Assembly: GCF_009828925.2 (NCBI RefSeq)
Contig: NZ_WUTY02000001.1
Coordinates: 4,990,492 to 5,054,491, forward strand
DNA length: 64,000 bases
Reading direction: 5' to 3'
From: Methylicorpusculum oleiharenae
GTDB lineage: Bacteria > Pseudomonadota > Gammaproteobacteria > Methylococcales > Methylomonadaceae
The position numbers and the translations under genes are program-made. This document shows, piece after piece, positions 37,503 to 46,840 of this stretch. Numbering within the stretch: the stretch's first letter is position 1; each line of letters starts with the position of its first letter. The notes beneath the pieces are model-generated. The model did not search any database. It was not told the DNA's origin and saw only the letters and a list, made by a program, of their open reading frames with translations.

Positions 37503-38018
37503 ATGAATAAATCAGTTTTTTGTATCGCCCAAAATCTCGAACAAACAGAGAGCATTGTTAGCCACCTGAGCACCGCGGGGTTTTCAAACGATGCTATATC
37601 GGTGCTTTTTCCCGACAAATCCACGACTCAGGATTTTGCCCATGAAAAGCACACTAAAGCACCGGAAGGGACGGCTATTGGTGGCACTGTGGGCTTAGGC
37701 ACGGGTGCTGTAGTTGGTTTGTTAGCCGGGATTGGCGCTTTGGCTATTCCAGGTGTTGGACCATTAATCGCAGCAGGTCCTATTATGTCGGCACTGAGCG
37801 GTGCAGCTGTCGGAGCGGCCACAGGTGGTTTGGCTGGCGGATTAATTGGCTTGGGCATTCCAGAGTATGAAGCCAAGCGCTATGAAGGAAAAATCAAGGG
37901 GGGCAGCGCCTTGATTTCTGTCCTGGCGAGAACCAGAGATGAGATTGATAAGGCGAAAGATATTTTCGAGAAAGCAGATGCAGAGGATATTTCCTCGACT
38001 GAGGAAGCCTCTATCTAA
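37503..38018 (+). CDS. Glycine-rich membrane stress protein (general stress protein 17M-like)
   Basis: 171 aa. The first 60 residues resemble the small alpha/beta module of GSP17M/YflT-type stress proteins. Then two Gly/Ala-rich hydrophobic stretches (around 58-82 and 90-118), probably membrane-inserted, and a C-terminal charged part. The function is unknown; family members rise in expression on starvation or salt stress. It follows the BON gene closely (17 bp, with AGGAGA ribosome-binding site) and precedes a hairpin terminator. Confidence 0.65.
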   Translation: MNKSVFCIAQNLEQTESIVSHLSTAGFSNDAISVLFPDKSTTQDFAHEKHTKAPEGTAIGGTVGLGTGAVVGLLAGIGALAIPGVGPLIAAGPIMSALSGAAVGAATGGLAGGLIGLGIPEYEAKRYEGKIKGGSALISVLARTRDEIDKAKDIFEKADAEDISSTEEASI

Positions 38019-38028
38019 TCAGAGAGAG

Positions 38029-38052
38029 GCGCATCACTTTTAAATGATGCGC
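38029..38052 (+). terminator. Hairpin terminator after the BON operon
   Basis: GCGCATCA (38029-38036) and TGATGCGC (38045-38052) form an 8-bp stem with an 8-nt loop, starting 10 bp after the stop. The T-run that follows is poor (TTCACTCTTC), so termination may be partial. Confidence 0.55.
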
Positions 38053-38118
38053 TTCACTCTTCATCTGATATATGGCTAAGTAAACGTTATCATTAAATAA
38101 TTACTTAAGGAATCTGTC

Positions 38119-38545
38119 ATGCATAACATTGAAGCAATCAACAAATTATTGAAAGATGAATTAGCAGCGACGGAAACCTATCAACAGGCTTTAAACAAGC
38201 TTAAAGAAGATGTCAGTCTAGGCGAAGCAGAACAATTAATGCCCATTTATAAGGAGCATATCGTTGCAGTTGCCAGTCTCCAGACACAAATCCGTGGTCT
38301 TGGAGGCACGCCCGATGAGGGTCAGGCGCTTTTGGGGCACATGGGCAAAATTAGTTCTGGGAGGTACTAATATTCTTGGCCAACAGTCCGTTCTAAAAGC
38401 GCTGCACGAAGGAGAAAAAAGTTATGAAGAAGCTTTAAAGGATACCCAGCTAGCTGCCGATCTTCGCTCATTGATTGAAACAAAGCTGCTGCCTGCTCAA
38501 AAAGCGCATATTCGCACGTTAGATCTACTGTTAGACGCGGCTTAG
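38119..38545 (+). pseudogene. DUF2383 ferritin-like (PA2169-type) protein with a frameshift
   Basis: Two frames together make one four-helix DUF2383 protein of about 140 aa. The first runs 38119-38370 (MHNIEAINKLL to GGTPDEGQA); the second begins FWGTWAKLVLGGTN and runs to 38545. They join if one base near 38326-38329 (GCGC) is removed. As read, the first frame ends in unrelated residues after about 70 codons. It is either a sequencing error, a recent mutation or, less likely, programmed slippage. Such proteins occur in stress islands with BON and CsbD genes; the function is unknown. Confidence 0.8.
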
Positions 38546-38620
38546 GTTTTGAGACGATGGCTTTATTACTGATCTATTAGTCTGTTTACAACCCTTTTTA
38601 CTATCAATGGAGTTACACTC

Positions 38621-39001
38621 ATGATTAATCACTTACCATATAGTTTATTGGCTCTCTTGTTTACCTGTTCGACAGCCTGGGCGAATGAACCAACAAACTC
38701 ATCCACAAAAAGTGAGAGCAAACAAAATTGCCCGGCATTTAGCACGCTTGATAATAATCACGATGACTTAATTAGTCGAGACGAAGGCTTAAGTAATGAG
38801 TATGTATCTAGATACTGGGACATACTGGACGCCGACCTGGACGGAAGTTTAGCACCCGCAGAATTTGCCAAGCTGGAATCGGTTGTGCAAAGAGAAGAGT
38901 CTTTAAAAACTGACCATCCTCAAAATGTCGAACAGTATAAAAAGGGGAAATATATTTCTCCCAACGAACAGATCGAACGTAATAAACGCGAAGATAAGTA
39001 G
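38621..39001 (+). CDS. Exported EF-hand calcium-binding protein, first copy
   Basis: 126 aa with a signal peptide (1-21, cut after WA-NE) and two EF-hand loops: D44-NNHDDLISRD-E55 and D70-ADLDGSLAPA-E81, both with the usual D-x-D/N-x-D spacing and terminal Glu. It probably binds calcium in the periplasm. The C-terminus is charged and free of domains. A similar protein is encoded at 46305-46673. AGGAG-like GGAG lies before the ATG. Confidence 0.75.
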   Translation: MINHLPYSLLALLFTCSTAWANEPTNSSTKSESKQNCPAFSTLDNNHDDLISRDEGLSNEYVSRYWDILDADLDGSLAPAEFAKLESVVQREESLKTDHPQNVEQYKKGKYISPNEQIERNKREDK

Positions 39002-39117
39002 TAATTCTAATCTTACAAAATCAATAGGTTATATAACTGAGGTGCGACTAACTCAACTTCTATAAGTTTACCAGCTCCTTCTAAAATCAGCGGCTGATGT
39101 GATGCGTTTTTCTCTAT

Positions 39118-39159
39118 GTGCGCCGCCGTACAGACCCATTTTAGTCCTGCGTGTAGATT
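39118..39159 (+). promoter_or_regulatory. Stress-island element, site 3, with -10-like hexamer
   Basis: GTGCG-CCG-CCGTACAGAC at 39118-39135, then 18 bp, then TAGATT at 39154-39159. It points toward the membrane protein at 39395, leaving a leader of 235 bp. The remainder of the 39002-39394 gap has nothing else recognisable. Confidence 0.6.
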
Positions 39160-39394
39160 CAAAATGCAGGCTAAGGCATTAAAAAAACAGGGTAATGACG
39201 TGAGTTGGATTCAACTCATCAGCACGCATTGACCCGCTAATCGAAAAAACCTTCTGTGACATAAATTAAGATATTGTTACCGATATCACTTAGCCTCCGT
39301 GCAGCAAATTAGTCACCGCTATTTACGAAGGCGTTCAGATGCAGTCCGTTGACTCTGACACTCTCTAATAAACTTAACTGACGGGAAATCATTT

Positions 39395-40357
39395 ATGCCT
39401 CTTACCAATAATGTAGCCACAGACGAACTCGGGCGCCCCCTACCAGGCGTCTATCAAGAACCTATCCACTCCCAAACAAGCGCAGTGTCGTGGGGAGCCA
39501 TCATCGCAGGAGCCGCTGCTACAGCAGCTCTGGGGCTGATTCTGTTAATGTTAGGAACAGGATTGGGTTTGTCCTCAATCTCGCCATGGGCATACAGCGG
39601 CGTCAGTGCCATGACCTTCGGCGTATCGACTATCATCTGGCTGACCTTCACCCAACTTGTTGCCTCAGGAATGGGGGGTTACCTTGCCGGCAGACTAAGA
39701 ACAAAGTGGGTTGATACGCAATTAGACGAGGTCTATTTTCGTGATACCGCGCATGGTTTTTTATCCTGGGCGATTGCGGCGCTTATTACCGCAGCGCTAC
39801 TGACTTCAGTCATTGGGTCAATCGTCAGCGGTGGCATTCAGGCGGGTGCTACAGTAGCTGGCTGCGTAGCCACGGGGGTGGGGGTTGTTGGGTCTGAGAA
39901 AGCAAAATCTGATGCTGACAATCAAGTAATGGGCTACTTCGTGGATTTTCTGTTTCGAAGAGACATCAATGCTGCCGGTCAACCCGAGCATAACCCTATG
40001 CCAATGCCTGGAGCCTTTGAGAAACAATGGCCTGCCGGATCAGCACCTGAAGTGACCCGCATTTTCATGAATACGGTCCACAATGGACAATTGTCTGCTG
40101 ATGACATTAACTATGTCGGTCAGCTAGTTGCTCACCGCACTGGCTTAACCCAGCAGGCTGCTGAGAAACGTGTGATTGATACTTATGCACGCCTGCAAAC
40201 TAAATTACAAGATGCAGAAACCGCGGCGAAAGAAGCGGCTGATAAAACCCGCAAAGCTTCCGCCTATGCAGCGCTGTGGCTTTTCATCTCGCTGCTTATT
40301 GGTGCTTTCGTTGCCAGCTTTTCGGCCATTTTTGGTGGTCGGCAGCGCGATTTGTAA
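39395..40357 (+). CDS. Polytopic membrane protein (PhnA-like annotation in relatives)
   Basis: 320 aa with about five hydrophobic segments (around 32-55, 68-92, 118-140, 145-165 and 292-312) and a soluble helical loop (around 200-285) holding paired Ala/Lys/Glu-rich helices. Relatives carry uninformative names such as PhnA-like. The function is unknown. It ends 33 bp before a 24-aa membrane peptide gene, a pairing I recall from other proteobacterial stress islands, suggesting an operon. Confidence 0.65.
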   Translation: MPLTNNVATDELGRPLPGVYQEPIHSQTSAVSWGAIIAGAAATAALGLILLMLGTGLGLSSISPWAYSGVSAMTFGVSTIIWLTFTQLVASGMGGYLAGRLRTKWVDTQLDEVYFRDTAHGFLSWAIAALITAALLTSVIGSIVSGGIQAGATVAGCVATGVGVVGSEKAKSDADNQVMGYFVDFLFRRDINAAGQPEHNPMPMPGAFEKQWPAGSAPEVTRIFMNTVHNGQLSADDINYVGQLVAHRTGLTQQAAEKRVIDTYARLQTKLQDAETAAKEAADKTRKASAYAALWLFISLLIGAFVASFSAIFGGRQRDL

Positions 40358-40390
40358 TTACACAACCCAACCACTGACAGGATAAACACA

Positions 40391-40465
40391 ATGCGCTCAA
40401 TACTCTTGTATTTCCTTGGCATTCCAATCCCCATCATCATTCTGATTGCATTATTCGTGCGTTAG
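40391..40465 (+). CDS. 24-aa single-helix membrane peptide
   Basis: The frame reads MRSILLYFLGIPIPIIILIA and ends LFVR: one hydrophobic helix with the central G-I-P-I-P-I kink. Peptides with this pattern recur in many proteobacterial genomes. It follows the membrane protein gene after 33 bp, with ACAGGATAAACACA before the ATG (AGGA ribosome-binding site). Probably a small membrane-stress peptide; the function is not known. Confidence 0.65.
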   Translation: MRSILLYFLGIPIPIIILIALFVR

Positions 40466-40539
40466 ACGTTAATTTAAGAGTTGATGCTGGTAAAACTACC
40501 CACCCGCTTTGAATCTTGGATTCAAATTTCGTCAGTGCC

Positions 40540-40645
40540 TAAAGAGGCAACGGGTTGTTCGGCAAAGGCTATGCCAGCATGAATGCTGGCATAGGAGCCT
40601 ACATGGATGTATTTAAGGCGTCCTTTGACTGGCACCCCTGTGCCG
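40540..40645. repeat. Palindromic intergenic element sharing a core with family B
   Basis: A near-perfect 26-bp palindrome, CTATGCCAGCAT-GA-ATGCTGGCATAG (40569-40594), is followed by GAGCCTACATGGATGTATTT and AAGGCGTCCTTTGA, close to GAGCTACAGGGACGTATTTA and CGCGTCCTTTGA in family B copy 1. Short arms TTCGGCA (40558-40564) and TGCCGAA frame it. No gene is present. Confidence 0.55.
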
Positions 40646-40677
40646 AATTTCGATCTACGATGTGTATAAGTTAAAGA

Positions 40678-40969
40678 CTGAAGTTTCCCAATAATTTCAA
40701 AAATGAACTGCCATTCTGCTTGAGTTGCAGGACTTATCGATAGAGTCTGCGTAAACAGTCGCAAACCATTTAATAAAGCACTTTCACGTAAAGGCTGAGG
40801 CGTCATCCCGGCAGGGATTGCCGGGATCCAGGGCACAAGGACGTGCTACAGCCCTCGCCATCCATGGCTTCTGGTTTCCGGCAATCCCTGCCGGAACGAC
40901 GGTAACTATTAAAGCAAACAACGCTCTCTAATAAGCCTGGACAACCCTATAAAAATTGGGAAACTTCAG
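40678..40969. repeat. MITE-like repeat, family C, full-length copy
   Basis: 292 bp with exact 15-bp inverted ends, CTGAAGTTTCCCAAT at 40678-40692 and ATTGGGAAACTTCAG at 40955-40969. Inside lies a REP-like inverted pair, CCGGCAGGGATTGCCGG and CCGGCAATCCCTGCCGG (around 40811-40893). Other copies are at 60123-60360 (shorter core) and 48309-48476 (left end lost). It sits between the 24-aa peptide and the GGDEF-EAL gene, and no transposase is present in it. Confidence 0.75.
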
Positions 40970-40988
40970 GTTAAAGAATTTTGATCGG

Positions 40989-42860
40989 TTATCGAGCCAG
41001 AAGCGCCTGAAAGTTTTCCAGCGGAACCGGCATGCCGAACAGATAACCCTGGCCTAGACGGCAACCCTGTTGTTCCAGAAAAAGGCGTTGCGCGCTTGTT
41101 TCAACACCTTCGGCGATGACTTCCATACCTAAATTATTGGCCATGCCGATAATGGTTTGAACAATCAAGGCGTCTGATTGCGTTACACCGATATTGCGGA
41201 CAAAGCTCTTGTCGATTTTGAGTTGATCAAGAGGCAATTGCGTCAGATAAGACAGTGATGAATAGCCGGTGCCAAAATCATCCACCGATAAACTGACGCC
41301 CAGTTTTTTGAGCGCCAGCATTTTGGCGACGGTATCGCCAATGTCCTTGAGCATGACGTTCTCTGTAAGTTCCACAGTAAGAAGATTGGAACGGATGCCC
41401 GTTTTTGCCAACACCGCTTTGACTTTTTCAACGAAGTCAACTTCATGGAACTGGTTGGCGCTGACATTGATTGCCAATTTTAATTGTTGCGTTTGCGCAT
41501 TTTTTTCCCAGGCCTTAAGCTGAGCACAAGCTGTTTCCAGCACCCAGAGCCCAATCGGCCTGATCAGTCCGGTTTCTTCCGCTAATGGAATAAACTCCAT
41601 AGGAAGTATCAATCCTCGCTCCGGATGCTGCCATCGCAATAAGGCTTCGGCGCCGAACACCTGACCATCGAGGCTGGTTTGTTGCTGAAAATACAGTTGT
41701 AATTGATTCTGCGCCAAGGCTACACGTAAATCAGCTTCCAGAGCCGCGCGTTCAGTGACCACCGCCTGCATCTTCTCATCAAAAAAGCACAGGGAATTGC
41801 GCCCATTAAGTTTGGCTTGATACATGGCAATATCAACATGCCTTAATAATTCATCTTCTTCCACTAAATGATCGACAAACAGCGTGGCACCCATACTGGA
41901 TGAGCAACGATAGTCATACCCTTCGAGCAGATAAGGCTCATTCAACGCGGCCAATAGTTTTAAACCGGCAGCCTTGACATGAATGGCCGCATCCTCAGGA
42001 CACACACCCAGGTCCTCCAGCATAATGACGAACTCATCGCCTCCCAGACGAGCAGCAGTATCATTCTCGCGAACATTGCTCACGAGCCGCCGGGCGACGT
42101 GCTGAAGCAACATATCACCCTTGTTATGCCCAAGCGAGTCATTCAACATTTTGAAGTTATCAAGATCGATAAACAACAACGCGCCATACTGCTTGTTCCG
42201 GGCACTGGAAGCCAGCGCTTTATGTAATCTATCCTTAAAGAGCTGCCGGTTTGGTAAATGAGTTAATGGATCGAAGAAAGCCAGTTGTTCAATCTGCTCG
42301 TTAGCGGCCTTTTGTTGCGAAATGTCGATTAGCGCAATTCGCAAGAGTGGCTGAGCATCCTCGGCCTCCCGCAGCAGACAGTCGACAAGCGCATAAAACA
42401 CAGTCCCATCAGCATGATTCATGCACAATCCAATCTCTTGTTTGTCACCTTTGGCCTGTTTCATCATATTCAGGAAGAAGCGATACCAGCGGTCCCTGTC
42501 CTGGTTATCAACAAATTGTGAAAAACGGCGTTTGATCAATTGAGCGCGATCCATCCCCAGCAATCCGCAAGCGGTCAGGTTTGTTTGGCTAATCAGACCG
42601 TCCCGATTAACGGTAATATAAGCAATCGGGGCAAATTCATAGAGATCGATGTAACGATCCCGCGCTTCCTCCAGTTTGAGATGAGCATTGCGCAATTCCT
42701 CATTCTGCATCTCCAGTTCAACCTTGTGTACAAGCAACTCATGCAGCAAGACATCAGAAGGCTGAGCCGATAGTTCAGATGGCGACACACTGTGCACCAT
42801 GGCTTCTGCCTTTGCTCTGAGAGATTGACGACGCTCACAGCCATCCCATTTTTGATTCAT
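40989..42860 (-). CDS. PAS-GGDEF-EAL protein (c-di-GMP turnover)
   Basis: 623 aa, no membrane segment. An N-terminal helix region (around 35-70), a PAS domain (around 70-190), GGDEF (around 195-360, LGGDEF intact) and EAL (around 375-620) follow in order. The EAL signature is GAEALLRW, and NVSANQF, ELTEN, DDFGTGYSS and KIDKSFV are all intact, so a phosphodiesterase is likely, with possible cyclase activity. The ATG overlaps the stop of the CheB-CheR gene (ATGA, 42857-42860). They are probably a signalling pair. Confidence 0.9.
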   Translation of the reverse strand: MNQKWDGCERRQSLRAKAEAMVHSVSPSELSAQPSDVLLHELLVHKVELEMQNEELRNAHLKLEEARDRYIDLYEFAPIAYITVNRDGLISQTNLTACGLLGMDRAQLIKRRFSQFVDNQDRDRWYRFFLNMMKQAKGDKQEIGLCMNHADGTVFYALVDCLLREAEDAQPLLRIALIDISQQKAANEQIEQLAFFDPLTHLPNRQLFKDRLHKALASSARNKQYGALLFIDLDNFKMLNDSLGHNKGDMLLQHVARRLVSNVRENDTAARLGGDEFVIMLEDLGVCPEDAAIHVKAAGLKLLAALNEPYLLEGYDYRCSSSMGATLFVDHLVEEDELLRHVDIAMYQAKLNGRNSLCFFDEKMQAVVTERAALEADLRVALAQNQLQLYFQQQTSLDGQVFGAEALLRWQHPERGLILPMEFIPLAEETGLIRPIGLWVLETACAQLKAWEKNAQTQQLKLAINVSANQFHEVDFVEKVKAVLAKTGIRSNLLTVELTENVMLKDIGDTVAKMLALKKLGVSLSVDDFGTGYSSLSYLTQLPLDQLKIDKSFVRNIGVTQSDALIVQTIIGMANNLGMEVIAEGVETSAQRLFLEQQGCRLGQGYLFGMPVPLENFQALLAR

Positions 42861-45754
42861 ACTTTGCTCTCCTTGGTTAGCTCGTCGCCGATATCCTCAG
42901 TTGTTAACAGAATCAACGACGATTCAATTGACTTGCCCGCCAGCCTGCGAGCATTCAAACTGATTTTGTGGTGCCCGATGGCAGGAAAATCATGTTCTAC
43001 AACATAGCCTTCAACGCTCTGATCGTGGGGTAAAATAATTTCCAGTAATTCGCGTAAAGCAGGTATATTCCACTGGCTATTACCCAGCTCGTAAATCTTG
43101 CGGCCAATAGTGTCCGCGGCTATGACCTGAAAATACTGGTAAAAGGCGTGGTTGGCAGACACTATCTGTAATTCGCCATCCAGAACCAGCAGCGGTCCGC
43201 GAATGGTATTGACAATGTTCTCGGCAAGTTCCCCTGCCAATTGCATCCGGGTCTCCGCCTCGATACGCTTGCTGATGTCGGTAAAAGTAAGCACGACGCC
43301 TTCGATCACATTATCCAGTGTACGGTAAGGCTGAATTCGAACCAGATACCAGGCACCGCTGTCGGCGCGCATTTCCAGCTCAACCGGCACCAGCGAGTCA
43401 AGCACTGCCTGTGCCTTGCCCAATAATAATTCACCATCCAGATCAGACTTGATATCGCTCAACAGTCGGCCCACGTCAGAAGGCACTAACCGGTAAATAC
43501 GAGTGGCTTCACGCGTGAAGCGCCGGATAATCATGTGATCATCCAGAAACACGGTGCCTATATTGGTATTGTCCAGAAGATTCTTCATATCATTCTGCAT
43601 ACCGGCCAGCTGCTCAATTTTGGCCTGCAGTTCTGAATTTACCGTGATGAGTTCTTCGTTGACCGATTGCAGTTCCTCTTTGGAGGTTTCCAATTCTTCA
43701 TTGGTGGATTGCAATTCTTCATTGGTGGATTGCATTTCTTCATTAGCAGATTTCAGCTCCTCGTTGGTAGCTTGTTGCTCTTCATTCTGTGCTTGATGAC
43801 TTTCTTTCAGGTAGGCAAGATTACGCTCCAGTTCTTCAATTCGTCCCAGTTCGGCTGTTTTTGCGATGCGTTTGCGCTTCGATTTGACCTCCGGAATGAC
43901 AACCTCTTGAAAACTAACCAATAACAGATTATGACTATCATTGGGATCGGGTAAAGGCCGCACACTGAGACTGATTGTCGAAAACCCGCCGTTGGTTTTA
44001 ATCTGTACTTCATGACCCAGAACAGACACCCCCTCATTTGCTGCGCCAAGAATGGCAGTGCGCAACTCCAGTTCCAGGCCCTCACGAGCCATGTCAACCA
44101 CGTTGAGACTGGCCTGCCCGGGAGCCGGACGAAGATATTTGCCGGTATCACCATGCACATATAGGATATTGCCCTTTAGGTCCGTAACCACTGAAGCGGG
44201 AGCAAAGCATTGCACGAGAAGCCGACGGGTAAGTTCGGCAAAATTGGGTTCAGTTATTTTTTTCATGGTTTCCTCTGGGACTTTATCGCTAGATTCTGAG
44301 GCCCAGGACACGACATGCGCCATCAATGCCCGAGAAGATTTGATGGAATGAGTGGCACGGTAGAGCTTCCATTTACGATTGAGTGATGAAAATAACTCGG
44401 TATGATTACCAATACTTTCCGATGGAGACAGAAACAGCACTCCACCGGGTTTGAGAGCGTAGTGAAACATCGGAACCAAGCGGTTCTGCATTTCAGCTTC
44501 CAGATAGATCATCAGGTTACGACAACTGAGCAGATCGAGTTTGGTGAAAGGCGGGTCCTTGATCACGTTCTGGGTAGCGAACACAATCATCTCACGAATC
44601 TCCTTCTTGACCCGGAACCCGGCATCTTCCTTGACGAAGAAGCGGCGCAACCGTTCCGGCGTAACATCCTGGGCAATATTGGGTGGATAAAAGCCTGCGC
44701 GAGCAATTGCGATGGCGTCATCATCCAGATCAGTACTGTAGATCTGCACCCGGAATTCCTGGCGTGACTGTTCCATCCGTTCGCGCAACAGGATGGCCAT
44801 AGAGTAGGCCTCCTCACCGGTCGCACAACCCGCAACCCAGACCCGAAAAAGGTAATTATCCGGTTTGTCTTCGAGCAGTTGGGGAAGTATTTCATTTTCA
44901 AGAACAGCAAACGCCTCTGTGTCGCGAAAGAAATTGGTGACATTAATCAGCAACTCTTTAAACAGAATATGTACCTCGGCTGGATTCTCCTTGAGATAAA
45001 GAGCATAAACATCGGCATCATCAATATTGTTTTGTGACATGCGGCGCTCAATGCGTCGGCCAATAGTGCTTTTTTTATACAACGCAAAATCGTGTCCGGT
45101 GATAGTGCGCAATTGCATCAGTATCCGGTTTATGCTTTTTAAGGCTTTGGGCATTTCAGCGCGTACTTCAGTCGTGTCGGCACCTTTCAGCAACGCTTCC
45201 GGCATTTTATCGACGGGCAGCACATGGGTGGCATAACCCGCATTAATCGCACTGGTAGGCATGCCGTCATATTTTGCAGTGGCCGGTTCCTGTACCAGAG
45301 AGAGCCCCCCCGCACCGATGATCTCGCGCAAACCCAATGTGCCATCGGTGCCCGTACCGGAAAGGATAATGCCAACGGCTTTTTCCCCCTGGTCTTCTGC
45401 CAATGACCTCAGAAAAGCATCAATCGGCATACGCTGCCCGCGAGGTTCATTGGGCAGACTCAGTTGCAATTTTCCATGAAAGATGGCCAGATCTCTGTTC
45501 GGCGGAATGACATACACACAGTTGCGGGCCACCTGGAGTTGATCCTGCGCCTCGAACACCGGCATGGACGTGTTGCGCTGCAGAATTTCAGTCAGCAGAC
45601 TGACGTGGCTGGGATCAAGATGCTGAACTAATACGAATGCCATACCGCTATCGGTAGGCTCATGACGGAAAAATTGCTCCAAAGCTTCCAGGCCACCGGC
45701 AGAAGCCCCTATACCTACGATGGGAAAAAGGTCTTCTGTGTTTTTAGATTCCAT
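42857..45754 (-). CDS. CheB-CheR fusion protein with coiled coil and PAS domains
   Basis: 965 aa. CheB methylesterase is at about 10-195 (Ser in GASAGGLEAL, His in QHLDPSH, Asp in GTGTDG). CheR methyltransferase is at about 215-475 (NVTNFFRD, VAGCATGEEAYS, LLSCRNLMIYL). A long coiled coil follows (around 640-730, heptads such as STNEELQ repeated), then two PAS domains to the end. No kinase or receiver domain and no che operon nearby. Such fusions act outside chemotaxis in stress signalling. It is translationally coupled to the GGDEF-EAL gene. Confidence 0.9.
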   Translation of the reverse strand: MESKNTEDLFPIVGIGASAGGLEALEQFFRHEPTDSGMAFVLVQHLDPSHVSLLTEILQRNTSMPVFEAQDQLQVARNCVYVIPPNRDLAIFHGKLQLSLPNEPRGQRMPIDAFLRSLAEDQGEKAVGIILSGTGTDGTLGLREIIGAGGLSLVQEPATAKYDGMPTSAINAGYATHVLPVDKMPEALLKGADTTEVRAEMPKALKSINRILMQLRTITGHDFALYKKSTIGRRIERRMSQNNIDDADVYALYLKENPAEVHILFKELLINVTNFFRDTEAFAVLENEILPQLLEDKPDNYLFRVWVAGCATGEEAYSMAILLRERMEQSRQEFRVQIYSTDLDDDAIAIARAGFYPPNIAQDVTPERLRRFFVKEDAGFRVKKEIREMIVFATQNVIKDPPFTKLDLLSCRNLMIYLEAEMQNRLVPMFHYALKPGGVLFLSPSESIGNHTELFSSLNRKWKLYRATHSIKSSRALMAHVVSWASESSDKVPEETMKKITEPNFAELTRRLLVQCFAPASVVTDLKGNILYVHGDTGKYLRPAPGQASLNVVDMAREGLELELRTAILGAANEGVSVLGHEVQIKTNGGFSTISLSVRPLPDPNDSHNLLLVSFQEVVIPEVKSKRKRIAKTAELGRIEELERNLAYLKESHQAQNEEQQATNEELKSANEEMQSTNEELQSTNEELETSKEELQSVNEELITVNSELQAKIEQLAGMQNDMKNLLDNTNIGTVFLDDHMIIRRFTREATRIYRLVPSDVGRLLSDIKSDLDGELLLGKAQAVLDSLVPVELEMRADSGAWYLVRIQPYRTLDNVIEGVVLTFTDISKRIEAETRMQLAGELAENIVNTIRGPLLVLDGELQIVSANHAFYQYFQVIAADTIGRKIYELGNSQWNIPALRELLEIILPHDQSVEGYVVEHDFPAIGHHKISLNARRLAGKSIESSLILLTTEDIGDELTKESKV

Positions 45755-46050
45755 AATGGATGAACTGTTCAGACAGGGCGTTTGGCAGGGTTAATTTTTC
45801 CGGTTTGGAAAATCACCTCGAAAATTAACCGGATTTTCTTCAGATCCATTTTACACCCTCCTGTCTCCTGATGTTAACGAAAAGCCTCGTCCAGGAAAAA
45901 TGAATCTTAACGGATACAGAAAATTCTCAGTCATTATTAAAATCCTAAATTCAGGGTTAAAACAAAGGGTACTAAAGCTTCCATTTGTTACGAAAAATCA
46001 CAGGTGATTATAACCGGTCAATGCCACCAGGCACAGTGAACAGGCCTTAT

Positions 46051-46093
46051 GTTAGTCACCGTACCGACTCAAGTCATCCCTGTAATCTATAGT
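46051..46093 (+). promoter_or_regulatory. Stress-island element, site 4, with -10-like hexamer
   Basis: GTTAG-TCA-CCGTACCGAC at 46051-46068, then 19 bp, then TATAGT at 46088-46093. It points toward the EF-hand gene, 211 bp after the hexamer. The rest of the 45755-46304 gap has an AT-rich imperfect repeat (GGTTAATTTT / AAAATTAACC near 45790-45830) and no gene. Confidence 0.55.
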
Positions 46094-46304
46094 GGATCCG
46101 GACTTGATAAATTGATGTCAAAAGAGCCGATCAATTCTTATATTGACAATCCAGCGTTTTAAATCAAGAGGGTCAAGCCCGTATCGCGCAGTGTGTTTAC
46201 AATCCTTAAGAACTCAGAGGACGGGTAAACACAAAGCATTCAAAGCAGGTCATTAAAACAAAGTTCTAAATGAACCTGCTTAATCTCAACTCAATGTAAT
46301 CATT

Positions 46305-46673
46305 ATGAAAAACTCAAATCGCACAATGCCGTATAAAAACAGTCAGTTATCCAAAATTATCCCGATAGCTGTCGTAATGGGTCTCGGCATGGCCCTTGTT
46401 ATCAATCCAGCTAATGCTGAAAAATCAACGTCTAACAGTCTACACTCGCAAAGTAATGCTGCGGAAAACGCAGGAGATGGCAAAGGAAAATTACCCACAT
46501 TTGCTGAAGCCGATACGAATGGCGATCATTACGTCACCAAAAGAGAATTACAAAATTTTCCCTATTTATTGCAAACTTTTGACAAAGTTGATGCCGGTAA
46601 TGATGGAAAACTGGAACAGCATGAATACCAAAACCTTGAAATGGAAACCAAACGGGCAGGCGAAGTCGATTAA
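46305..46673 (+). CDS. Exported EF-hand calcium-binding protein, second copy
   Basis: 122 aa. A signal segment (around 15-38, cut after NANA) and two EF-hand loops: DTNGDHYVTKRE and DAGNDGKLEQHE, each of twelve residues with acidic ends. Probably periplasmic. It is distantly like the protein at 38621-39001. Two ATGs (46305 and 46326) are possible; neither has a strong ribosome-binding site. A bidirectional hairpin follows and separates it from the convergent sorbosone-dehydrogenase-like gene. Confidence 0.7.
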   Translation: MKNSNRTMPYKNSQLSKIIPIAVVMGLGMALVINPANAEKSTSNSLHSQSNAAENAGDGKGKLPTFAEADTNGDHYVTKRELQNFPYLLQTFDKVDAGNDGKLEQHEYQNLEMETKRAGEVD

Positions 46674-46805
46674 CTCATCGAGCAAGACCCAACTTTTGAT
46701 AAATTAGCCCCCTCTTTAGTCCGCTGATGTAAATCGACGGATGCTTGTTCAGAATCGATCGTGATTTAAGCGTGTCAATCGCTTGATTTGCAGACATCAT
46801 CCGCT

Positions 46806-46834
46806 CAAATAACCCGGCCGGGTCGGGTTATTTG
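46806..46834. terminator. Bidirectional terminator hairpin
   Basis: CAAATAACCCG (46806-46816), a 7-nt loop, CGGGTTATTTG (46824-46834): a perfect 11-bp stem between two convergent genes ending at 46673 and 46841. T-runs are weak on both sides, but location and symmetry fit a terminator. Confidence 0.7.
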
Positions 46835-46840
46835 AAGTGG

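Noticed and set aside
43667-43760. Short tandem DNA repetition
   Set aside because: It is the coding sequence of the heptad coiled coil (NEELQ-type units) in the CheB-CheR protein, not a DNA repeat element.
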